Positions 1 through 7,015 of a stretch of DNA of 10,322 bases are shown here, one piece after another; position 1 is the stretch's first letter, and the number at the start of each line of letters is the position of its first letter. Under the pieces are notes generated by a model that saw only the letters and a program-made list of their open reading frames with translations, had not been told where the DNA came from and ran no database searches. The position numbers and the translations under genes were made by a program. Source of the DNA: Jimgerdemannia flammicorona (Eukaryota; Mucoromycota; Endogonomycetes; Endogonales; Endogonaceae); assembly GCA_003990745.1 (NCBI GenBank), contig RBNI01007426.1, positions 1-10,322 of the forward strand. Direction: 5' to 3'.

Positions 1-468
1 CACACTCCTCCCTCCATCAGTTCTGTCAAGCAGCTGATCCCGCACCATATTAAAGTCCCCCCCCAGAACATCCACCCCTTCCTCCAAGAAAGAACCCTCC
101 TCTATCAGCTCCTCAATCCATGCAATTCTCTCACCCCTAACTGCCGGGCAGTAGTAAGAGCCAACTCTCACTGACTCCCACCCTGGCCTCTGCCAATCTC
201 CCCAAACTAGTCAATCCCCCCAGCTCCTGACACCCTCCAAGTCCCCTCGACCCTTCCTCACCAGAATCGCCACCTTTCCAAACCAAGTAGCGGTTCCACC
301 CCATTCTCTAGTCCACTCCAGCCTATCATCCTCATCCTCACACCTCACATCCTGTTGTAGAAAAAGGTCCGCCTCCAATCCCTTGAGCCAAGTAAAAATG
401 TTCCTATGCCGTCCAGATCCCCGCAACCCATTCACATTCAAAGAGAAAATGTTTGTTGTACTGTTCAT
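1..468 (-). pseudogene. LINE ORF2 start: endonuclease domain, one stop (copy A1)
   Basis: The first 156 codons of ORF2 encode an APE-type endonuclease, which nicks target DNA to prime reverse transcription. The start is the ATG of MNSTTNIFSLN, the same as in copy B2. The frame shows SLNVNGLRG (catalytic Asn at residue 11), LQQDVRC (Asp 40 where the family usually has the catalytic Glu), SYYCP at about 104-108 and LGGDFNMV (Asp 138, Asn 140). It is broken once, at codon 86, by TGA (211-213), where copy B2 has TGG for Trp in the matching WLVWG. The frame is otherwise open to the window edge. With that single nonsense codon the copy could not make full ORF2 under the standard code. SRID, SDH and the reverse transcriptase lie outside the window. 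Confidence 0.85.
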
Positions 469-499
469 AGGTAATAATGTTAAATGAGTATCCCACCCT
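469..499 (-). promoter_or_regulatory. 31-nt ORF1-ORF2 spacer, copy A1
   Basis: This is the gap between the ORF1 TAG (500-502) and the ORF2 ATG (466-468). It has the same length as the spacer in copy B2, and both hold AACATTATT followed by four variable bases and the ATG. It puts ORF2 in a different frame from ORF1. This suggests ORF2 is reached by termination-reinitiation or a similar route from a bicistronic RNA; that role is inferred. Confidence 0.55.
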
Positions 500-2527
500 C
501 TACAAGTCTGCATCCTGCTCTTCCTGCACCAAGTCCAATGCACGCTCAGCAGCCCATTCCCTTTTGCCTGATTTCCGTGCCTCCAGCCCTTCCAGAAGTT
601 CTACCATAGCTCTATCCTCCCTCTCCTCAAAGTCCTCCCTATACTCCAGACAAGCCTCTCTCCAGAGCTGCAAACCATGATACTCATCCCAACAGTAAGC
701 TGCCCTCTCACCTGCAACCACTGCCAGCTCCTCCTTCCTTACTCCATCGACCTCATAACCCTCCTCCTCCAGGAAAATTGCAAGAATCTCCCCCTTCAGT
801 GCCTCCACCACACCCTTGCCCTGCAGAATCCTTTCCCAATGCTCCTCTGGCATTGCCCGCAGGTCCACCTCTCCCAATGTATCAGCTGCGAGGTTATCCA
901 TCACTGTGTGCATCCACAGCAAGTTCCCCACCTCCTTCCCTCCAGGGGTTGCTGGCCGTCCTGTATCCAACATCATGACGTTCTCACCTACACTGGCGGC
1001 CTCATCCCACTCCTCCTCAGGGACATCCACCAGCTCATCCTTGCCAGCTGCCACCACCTGGCCCCCTCTCTCCACATCCGGGACCCCAAAGTGCACCTGC
1101 TGGGCCCCCTTCATCGCCACATCCTCAGGCACCCTCCTCTTCACCGCTGGGCCCCTCCTGATAAGAGGAGGGGGGGTTGCATCCAGCTCCTGTTCCCAGA
1201 CCTCAAAGGTGCCATCAGAATAGGGGCCCTTGCCCAGCATCTTCCCAGCCTCTTCCTTGCCCGCCTCAGCTTCTCCTCCACCATTACCAGCCCAGACACT
1301 GGCACCGATGCCCCCAGACACCTCAGCTCCAACCGCCGCCTTCTTCACCTCTGCCATCATACTTGCCAGAAGCTCCCTCTGCCTCCTACGCCCCTGTACC
1401 CTCTCCCACTGCTTCTTGTCTATGCGGATACGCTTCCCCTCGACAACCTCCAGATGCGTCGACTCCTCAAAAAGCTTCCAGGCCTTCGCCCTCTGTTCCA
1501 CAGCACCACCCAGCTCCTCCAATGCCTCCAATAAGTCCTCCTCCTCCTCCTGACTCCCCTTCACCCTCGATATCCTATACACCACTGCACCCCACATTAA
1601 CACCGAAGGCCAGTCTCTCTCCTTTCCCATGGCCTCCCTCCCTGCCAGCCTAATCCTGATATCCACATCGCCTGTCCTGATCTCCATCCCCTCCCACACC
1701 CTGAACCCGATATCCACAACATCCCCATACTCAGCCATCACCTCCTCAACCCTCCTCCTGGTCTCCATCTTCATCACTGTAGGCACCCCTCTGACCAACA
1801 ACTGCACCACCCTGGGGTCCCACCTAAGGCACCTCACCATAGGCACTGCCACTTCACCAACTACCACTCCAGTCTTCATCACCGCATCCAGTGGGCCCGC
1901 CTCCTCAAATCCCACCTCCACCCCCTCCAGCCCCTTCAGGAACTTCACTGAAGCAGCTCCAGCCACCTGCTGTGAGATAAGCCCCAAGACCATCCTCGCT
2001 GTCACTGCCAAGCCCCGGAAGTACAAAGTGACCGCAAACTCTGAGATCGACTTCTTGAGTAACGGTGCCACCACCAGCCCCATCACACCATCGGCCAGGT
2101 CCCCCTTCCAAATCAGTAACCCCAGCCCCACTCTGCCATCAGCCGTCACATCTCTTTTTTTTTCTTGATTCCCCATCATGCCACTATCAGCAGTCCCGTC
2201 CCCAGCCACAACACCTCCAGACCCTATGCTTGCACCCCCAGACTGTGGACCTCCCCCCCTCCCAAGGCTCACCTTGTCCTTCCCCACAGCAGCACCAGTC
2301 CTGGTTCCAGTTGGCCATCCACTCCCCTTCACCTTGTCAGCAAAGCTTATAGATCCAGTCCTTCCGCCATTCCCACCAGACACTGGCCCTCCTCCAGCAC
2401 CCTCGCCACCCTTCAACCCTCCAAAGGCCCCCATCCCCAGGCCATAACCCCTCCCAACCCACTGCCAGCCAAAGGCCTCAGGTCCACCCAACCCAGCACG
2501 CCCATCAGAACTCTTGCTTGAAGACAT
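500..2527 (-). CDS. LINE ORF1 protein, intact (copy A1)
   Basis: This is an uninterrupted frame of 675 codons ending in TAG. The start is the ATG 81 nt inside the element, shared with copy A2. ORF1 proteins of this group bind element RNA and act as a chaperone in the RNP. Residues 1-115 are Gly-rich and low-complexity, with a conserved FADKV motif at 62-66. Residues 142-210 hold the best conserved block (GDLADGVMG, then LLKKS, EFAVTL and VKFLKGLEG). Residues about 228-294 (VPMVRCLRWDP to DVDIRIRL) resemble the RRM-like part of Tx1-type ORF1. An acidic, probably coiled segment follows from 327 (QEEEEDLLEALEEL), then a basic stretch at 376-385. The last 140 residues are acidic and helical. I see no CCHC zinc knuckle. 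Membership of ORF1 is secure because ORF2 follows; the domain names are inferred from pattern. Confidence 0.85.
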   Translation of the reverse strand: MSSSKSSDGRAGLGGPEAFGWQWVGRGYGLGMGAFGGLKGGEGAGGGPVSGGNGGRTGSISFADKVKGSGWPTGTRTGAAVGKDKVSLGRGGGPQSGGASIGSGGVVAGDGTADSGMMGNQEKKRDVTADGRVGLGLLIWKGDLADGVMGLVVAPLLKKSISEFAVTLYFRGLAVTARMVLGLISQQVAGAASVKFLKGLEGVEVGFEEAGPLDAVMKTGVVVGEVAVPMVRCLRWDPRVVQLLVRGVPTVMKMETRRRVEEVMAEYGDVVDIGFRVWEGMEIRTGDVDIRIRLAGREAMGKERDWPSVLMWGAVVYRISRVKGSQEEEEDLLEALEELGGAVEQRAKAWKLFEESTHLEVVEGKRIRIDKKQWERVQGRRRQRELLASMMAEVKKAAVGAEVSGGIGASVWAGNGGGEAEAGKEEAGKMLGKGPYSDGTFEVWEQELDATPPPLIRRGPAVKRRVPEDVAMKGAQQVHFGVPDVERGGQVVAAGKDELVDVPEEEWDEAASVGENVMMLDTGRPATPGGKEVGNLLWMHTVMDNLAADTLGEVDLRAMPEEHWERILQGKGVVEALKGEILAIFLEEEGYEVDGVRKEELAVVAGERAAYCWDEYHGLQLWREACLEYREDFEEREDRAMVELLEGLEARKSGKREWAAERALDLVQEEQDADL

Positions 2528-2608
2528 GTTTATAGTACCTTTCTACCGCTTTGTATCGAAAACTATTGCTTGAAGTTTGTGTAACGCGAATTGTACCGGA
2601 GAAAGGTG
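2528..2608 (-). promoter_or_regulatory. 5' leader of LINE copy A1
   Basis: This is the 81-nt leader before the ORF1 ATG. It opens with the pyrimidine-rich CACCTTTCTCC and ends with TACTATAAAC directly before the ATG. It matches the copy A2 leader nearly base for base and the B leaders more loosely (GTAC/TACC, ATTC, GTTACA/GTGACA, CAAG). LINEs carry an internal promoter at their 5' end, so promoter activity is likely here but not shown by sequence. Confidence 0.6.
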
Positions 2609-2610
2609 TG

Positions 2611-3578
2611 TCTGACTCCCCTTCACCCTTGACACCTTACAAATAAAGGTGCCCCACATCAACACTGAGGGCCAGTCACTTGCCTTCCCTGTGGTCTAGC
2701 CAAATCCTGATATTGACATCGCCTGTCCTAATCTTCGTCCCCTCCCACATTGGAAAGCCAATATCCACCACATCCCCATACTCCACCATCACCTCCTCCA
2801 CTCTCCTCCTCATCTCCTCCCTCATCACTGTGGGCACACTCTTCACCATCAGTTGTATCACCCTGGGGTCCCACCTCAAACAGTGCACCATAGGGACCAC
2901 CACCTCCCCAACTGCCACTCCAGCTTTCAGCACCTCCTCCAGTGGACCCGCCTCCTCAAAGCCCACCTCCACTCCCTCCAGACCCTTCAGGAATTTCACC
3001 GAGGCCGCCCCAGCCACCTGCTTCGAAATAAGCCCCAGGACCATCCTTGCTGTCACCGCCAAGCCCTGGAAGCACAATGTAGCCGCGAACTCTGAGATCG
3101 ACTTCTTGAGTAATGGAGCCACTGCCAGTCCCATCACACTATCCACCAGGTCCCCCTTCCGCATCGGGAACCCCTGCCCCCCCTGGCCATCAGCCATCAC
3201 ATCTCTTTTTTTTTCTTGATTTCCCGTCATGCCACTATCAGCAGTCCCGCCCCCAGCCACAACACCTCCAGACTCTATGCTTGCACCCCCAGGCTGGGGA
3301 CCTCCCCCCCTTCCAAGGCTCGTCTTGCCCTTCCCCACAGCAGCACCAGCCCTGGTTCCAGTTGGCCATCTACTCCCCTTCACCTTATCAGCAAAGCTCA
3401 TAGGGCCAGTCCCTCCTCCATTCCCTTCTGACACCGGCCCTCCTCCAGCACTCTTGCTGCCCTTCGACCCTCCAAAGGCCCCCATCCCTAGGCCAAAACC
3501 TCTCCCAACCTGCTGCCAGCCAAAGGCCCCAGGTCCACCAGACCCAGCATGCCCATCGGAACTCTTGCTTGAAGACAT
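2611..3578 (-). pseudogene. LINE ORF1, N-terminal part (copy A2)
   Basis: This is open for 300 codons from the same ATG as copy A1, with the same Gly-rich start, FADKVK, the GDLVDSVMG and LLKKS block and the RRM-like stretch (VPMVHCLRWDP to DVNIRIWL). An 11-base deletion relative to A1, at about 2680-2698, shifts the frame and gives a TGA at 2676-2678. After the shift the other frame still reads DWPSVLMWG and SRVKGSQ, matching A1 residues 305-326, up to the break at about 2611. The protein would lack the coiled and acidic C-terminal regions. This is a decayed fragment with no evidence of function. Confidence 0.85.
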
Positions 3579-3660
3579 GTTTATAGTACCTTTCCTCTGC
3601 TTTGTGTTGAAAAACTGTTGCTTGAAGCTTGTGTAACATGAATAGTACCGGAGAAAGGTG
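3579..3660 (-). promoter_or_regulatory. 5' leader of LINE copy A2
   Basis: This 82-nt leader is nearly identical to that of A1, again opening with CACCTTTCTCCGGTAC and ending with TACTATAAAC before the ATG. The preceding bases (ORF2 fragment, ending GGTGGTGAGG) differ from those before A1, which fixes the element start at 3660. Confidence 0.6.
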
Positions 3661-4266
3661 CCTCACCACCAATTCTCCTTCAATACCCCCAGGATCTGCT
3701 GCGTACCATGTACTAATTCTCCCTCAGCATCAAAGACCCCATCTCACTAATGTCTCACCTGCCTGGCTTTGAGGAGCCTAGACAAATACCTAGTAGGCCT
3801 CTCTCCCTCCTCAAGCCCCTGACACCTTAGTCTGGCTGCCATTCCTCACATATGAGTCTCTTCCTCCTCTCTCAACACCTGTTGCAATTCCACAACTTTC
3901 AATTTCACTCTCACTAACCTCCAATCCTCCACCTCATCAGTTGTAAGCAAATCTGCCCACTCCAACTGCAATCCCCTCAGCCGATTGGAAGCATACTGTA
4001 ATCTCCTCCTCCTCCATCTTCCTGCCTCTCTACCAGCCCCACCCCAATAGACCCTTGCAGCCTCCTTCAACCTCAACCAATGGACAGCTACCAAAAAACT
4101 CTCTTGCTGCCAGAGTAGAACCTTTGTCTGGATGTCCTCTATCCATGAATTCCACAACCCCTTCTCAGCCAGCAGGGAGGAGTTAAGGCACCAATGTCCG
4201 GGTCCATCTCCACTCCCCCCAAACTGCCCCTGCCTGAACAGTCTCCAGTAACGATATTGAGCATCT
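3661..4266 (-). pseudogene. LINE ORF2 internal fragment (linker before RT)
   Basis: This 606-bp piece of a third minus-strand copy corresponds to 7694-8277 of copy B2, between the end of the endonuclease and the first reverse transcriptase motif. Matching runs include FGGSGDGPGHW, VHWLRLKEAARVYW, EDWRLVRVK, LREEEE, GLEEGERPTRYLSRLLKAR and DGVFD. The frame has no frameshift but three stops: TGA at 3846-3848, TAG at 3747-3749 and TGA at 3744-3746. The last pair aligns with Gln-Trp in B2. GERPTRYLSRLL also shows that the B2 stop at 8144 replaced an Arg. Both ends are cut: the A2 5' end lies on one side, the B1 5' end on the other. The open frame runs past 4266 to 4325, but that part matches the B1 leader, not ORF2. 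Confidence 0.82.
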
Positions 4267-4342
4267 TTCATCAGTACCATTTGGGTGACACAAGACTCAG
4301 ACAACACTTTTGACAACATCTTCAAGTATTGGTGCTATCAAG
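4267..4342 (+). promoter_or_regulatory. 5' leader of LINE copy B1
   Basis: This leader is about 76 nt and ends at the ATG at 4343. It shares TACCATT, GGTGACA, AAGA and GACAACA blocks with the B2 leader, and more weakly with the A leaders. Promoter function is presumed from its place in the element. Confidence 0.5.
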
Positions 4343-4980
4343 ATGATGAGCAACATGCATTCTGTTGAGCATACTGGGCAGGGGGGCCCCAGTGCCTTTG
4401 ACTGGCAACATGTGGGGGGGGGTCAGGGTGCTGGTCTTGGCATGCCAAGCACTTTGATGAGAGGACACAGGGCTGGAGGGGGCGGCAGAGGAGGTGCAAG
4501 GCCACATGGGGGAGGGAGGATGACCTTCACAGATAAGGTCAGGATGGGGAAGCAGGCGACAGGACTGGATGGCTGGCTGGAGCTGGGGAAGGTGGCTGCT
4601 TCCTCGAGTGGCAAGAAGGCCTCTTCACTGGGGGGACAGTATAGTGGGGCTGAAGATGTAGTGGCTGAGGCAGTGACTGTTGATGGCAGTGTGACGGGCA
4701 ATCTGGAAAAAAATCCAGATGTGATGGCTAATGGGGGACCTGGACTGGGGAGCGGCATGGGATCTGGGGACCTGGCTGATAGTGTGATGGGCCTCGTGGT
4801 GGCCCTGTTACTCAAGAAATCCCAATCAGAATTCGCTGTCACACTGTGCTTCTGAGGCTTGGCGGTGACAGCAAAGATGGTGCTGGGGCTGTTGGCGAGC
4901 GAGGTGAAGGGTGCAGCCTTGGTTAAGTTTTTGAAGAAGCTGGAGGCAGTCGAGGTGGGGTTTGAAGAGGAAGACTTGCT
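4343..4980 (+). pseudogene. LINE ORF1, N-terminal part (copy B1)
   Basis: The start ATG gives MMSNMHS, aligned with MASNEHS in B2. The frame holds AFDWQHVG, a Gly-rich stretch, MTFTDKVRMGK at about 60-70, LEKNPDV, GDLADSVMG and LLLKKS, then a TGA at 4853-4855 at the Arg of the conserved LCFRGLAV. The frame continues after it (GLAVTAK, VKFLKKLE, VGFEEED) until the break at about residue 212. A CGA-to-TGA change would explain the stop. An upstream in-frame ATG at 4310 lies in the leader and has no counterpart in B2, so 4343 is the better start. Confidence 0.82.
4703..4718 (+). repeat. Short inverted repeat within ORF1 (B1)
   Basis: CTGGAAAAAAATCCAG is CTGGA and TCCAG around an A-run. It encodes the conserved LEKNP and is identical at 5431-5446 in copy B2. 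Coding conservation alone could maintain it. Confidence 0.5.
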
Positions 4981-4986
4981 ATACAG

Positions 4987-5064
4987 TTCAACAGCTACCA
5001 TTCAGGTGACATAAGATTTGGACAACATTTTCTGTGAAGTTTTTGGTGAAAAGCGACTATCAAT
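4987..5064 (+). promoter_or_regulatory. 5' leader of LINE copy B2
   Basis: This is a leader of about 78 nt before the ORF1 ATG at 5065, similar to that of B1 from TTCAACAG onward. Three other leaders here are 76-82 nt, so the short length is a family trait. Promoter function is inferred. Confidence 0.5.
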
Positions 5065-6984
5065 ATGGCAAGCAACGAGCATTCTGGTGAGTATGGTGGC
5101 CAGGGAGGCAGCCGTGCCTTTGACTGGCAGCAGGTCGGGAGAAAGAGAGGGGATGGTTTGGGGATGCCAGGGCCCTCTGTGGTTGGTAGCAGCACTGGAG
5201 GAGGAGGAAGAGGTGGGCTGTGACAGAGAGGTGGGGGGAGGATGACCTTTGCTGACAAGGTCAGAATGGGGAAGATGGCAGCAGGGCTCGATAGTTGGTT
5301 AGGACTGGGGAAGGGGATGCCAGTTTCAGAGGGAAGGCAAGGGGGACCCCCCATGGGAGCTTCAGGCGGTATGGGGGGAGGGGGAGTAGGGGGAGGAGAT
5401 GTGACTGCTAATGGGGCTGTGACGGTGAATCTGGAAAAAAATCCAGATGTGATGGTGGTCGGCGGATCAGGACAGAAGGAGGGCACCAGGCCTGGGGACC
5501 TGGCAGATGGGGTGATGGGCATGGTGTCAGCACTATTACTCAAAAAGTCACGGTTGGAATTCGCAGTCACGTTGTGCTTCCGTGGCTTAGCTGTGACTGT
5601 GAGGATGATTCTGGGGCTGGTGGTGCAAGAGGTGAAGGGGGCGGCGACAGTCAAGTTCCTGAAGGGGAAAGAAGGGATTGAAATTGGGTTCGAGGAAGAG
5701 GTGTCGATGTTGGAGGCTGTGGAGAAAGGGGTCGCAGTAGGCGGGGTGGTAGTTCCTATGGTGAGGTGTATGCACTGGGACCCGCGAGTGGTGCAGTTGA
5801 TGGTGCTGGATCTTCCTATGGTGTCGTGGGAGAGGGCCAGAGAGCTGATTGTAGAGGTGGTCAAGGAGTATGGTGATATCATTAACATTGGGTTCAAAGT
5901 CTGGGAGGGTACAGATCTTAAGACAGGAGATGTTGACATCAGGGTATATCTGTTTGGATGGGAGAACACCGGGAAGATGAGGGACTGGCCGGTGACTCTC
6001 AAGTGGGGACCAGTTGAGTGCAGGGTTTCCCGGGTGAAAGGAACGCCAGAGGAAGAGGAGGATCTACTGGAGGCTCTTGAGGATCTGGCGGGAGCTGTCG
6101 AGAGGAGACGTTTGGCTTGGAAGGAGTATGAAGCCAAGACAGTGGTGGAAATTGTGGAAGGGAAGAAAATCAGGATGGACCAAGGAACCTGGGAGAAGAT
6201 GCAGGGGAGACGAATTCAGAAGGAGCTGCTGGCGAAATTGGGAGGTGGCATGGTGGAAAGTGGAGAGAGAGGAGGTGGAGTAGGATTGCGGGAGAGTGAC
6301 TGGGCCGGGGAGCCCAGAGAAGTTCAAGAGGTGACCCAAGGAGGCCTCGGTGAGGGAAGGCAGAGTGGCGGAGTGGAGGATGCCAAAATGAGTGTGGAAG
6401 TTCAAACACGGTATGAGGTCCCGGGAGGGGCCAGAGGTGAGGAGGAACTTCTCGATGTTCTGGAGGAGGAGTGGGATGAGTCGGGAAGGGGGAATGCTCT
6501 GGTGGTTCCTGTGGTGGGGATGGAAGGGAATGTCCGGGGTGCAGAGGCAGAGGTGGATGAGGAGAAGTGGTTGTGGAAGACTCTGGAGGGGGTGGCAGCA
6601 GAGGAGCTGGGCGGTGAAGACTTCCAGGTTATGAGTGATAGGCACTGGGAGAAAATTCTGCATGGTGAGGAGGTGCCAAAGAAGGTCCAGAATGAAATTC
6701 TGGCAGTGCTCTTAGAGTCTGTGGAGTATCAAGTCGATGATCAGAGGGAGAAGGAACTTCGAGTAATTGCGAATAACAGGGCGGCTTACTTGTGGAGCTC
6801 AAAGAGAGGGCTGGAGAAGTGAGGAGTCATGTGCAAGGAGTATCGGACAGAATTCGAGGTAGTGGATGGGGCGGAGTGCCAGGAAATCTTGGTGGCACTG
6901 GATGCCCAGGAAGGGATGGAGGATGAGTTAGAGGCGGCACGGCGCCTGGATCTGGAAGGGGACAGGAGGAGCATGGAATTCTAG
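5065..6984 (+). pseudogene. LINE ORF1 protein with two in-frame TGA (copy B2)
   Basis: This is a frame of 639 codons ending in TAG (6982-6984), interrupted by TGA at 5221-5223 and 6820-6822. The first aligns with an Arg in B1 (GGARPHGGGR), the second with a Trp in A1 (LQLWREACLEY). Order of parts: MASNEHS start and AFDWQQVG; Gly-rich stretch; MTFADKVRMGK at about 60-70; LEKNPDV; GDLADGVMG at about 144; LLLKKS, EFAVTLCFRGLAVT; VKFLKG; RRM-like VPMVRCMHWDP to VDIRVYL at about 230-296; acidic EEEEDLLEALEDL; basic QGRRIQKELL; long acidic tail that keeps HWEKILHG, RAAYLW and KEYRTEF-type residues. The zinc knuckle found in many relatives is absent, as in copy A1. Translation from the internal ATG at 5242 would avoid the first stop, but there is no sign that this is used. 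Confidence 0.85.
5431..5446 (+). repeat. Short inverted repeat within ORF1 (B2)
   Basis: This is the same 16-base CTGGA/TCCAG hairpin-capable sequence as at 4703-4718. Its A-run covers codons GAA AAA AAT. The A subfamily has a nine-A run at the matching place (2155-2163 and 3206-3214, as T on the plus strand). Confidence 0.5.
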
Positions 6985-7015
6985 ATTATGATCTCTTTAC
7001 CAAACATTATTCAAT
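6985..7015 (+). promoter_or_regulatory. 31-nt ORF1-ORF2 spacer, copy B2
   Basis: This is the gap between the ORF1 TAG and the ORF2 ATG at 7016. It has the same length as in copy A1 and the same AACATTATT-N4-ATG arrangement, although most other bases differ. It also holds an ATG at 6988 that opens another frame. A role in starting ORF2 translation is inferred from conservation. Confidence 0.55.

Larger units (their letters stand above)
1..2608 (-). mobile_element. LINE copy A1 (L1/Tx1-like), 5' part
   Basis: This non-LTR retrotransposon copy is read right to left. It starts at 2608 with a leader of about 81 nt, holds a complete ORF1 and the first 156 codons of ORF2, and runs off the left edge. 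The 5' end was set by comparison with copy A2: both begin with the same bases, CACCTTTCTCCGGTAC, while the sequence before that point differs. The two copies align over ORF1 at a constant offset of 1051 bases with few differences and no net indel between about 1721 and 2527. The start abuts the broken ORF1 of A2, as expected if A1 inserted into A2; the rest of A2 would then lie beyond the left edge. It is the best preserved copy here, although its ORF2 carries one nonsense codon. Confidence 0.88.
2609..3660 (-). mobile_element. LINE copy A2, 3'-truncated
   Basis: This second copy of subfamily A has a complete 5' end at 3660 and stops inside ORF1 at about 2611, directly against the 5' end of A1. 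LINE copies usually lose their 5' part; this one keeps the 5' end and lacks the rest. The simplest reading is a nested insertion: A1 landed in A2 ORF1, so the remainder of A2 should follow A1 outside the window. On its own 5' side A2 abuts an older ORF2 fragment, as if A2 had itself inserted there. A few bases at 2609-2611 could belong to either copy. Confidence 0.82.
4267..4986 (+). mobile_element. LINE copy B1, 3'-truncated
   Basis: This plus-strand copy of subfamily B has its 5' end near 4267. That position is set by similarity with B2, starting at TTCATCAG here and TTCAACAG there. It contains the leader and the first 210 or so codons of ORF1, then breaks near 4980 where B2 begins. It lies head to head with the minus-strand ORF2 fragment on its left. 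Like A2 it keeps the 5' end and lacks the 3' part, which fits insertion of B2 into B1. The last few bases before 4987 could belong to either copy. Confidence 0.78.

Noticed and set aside
677..1534. Plus-strand frame of 285 codons, Leu/Pro/His-rich, opposite ORF1 of copy A1
   Set aside because: It is the complement of a real G-rich coding frame, which has few stops on the other strand; the composition is low-complexity and no domain is visible.
2545..2560. Spliceosomal introns or a host exon in the leaders
   Set aside because: The leaders align between copies and run directly into ORF1; no splice-site pair is needed to explain them.
4995..6137. Minus-strand frame of 380 codons, Ser/Pro/Thr-rich
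   Set aside because: It is the antisense of copy B2 ORF1; the matching antisense frames in the A copies (1629-2168, 2680-3219) share residues only because the sense strand is conserved.
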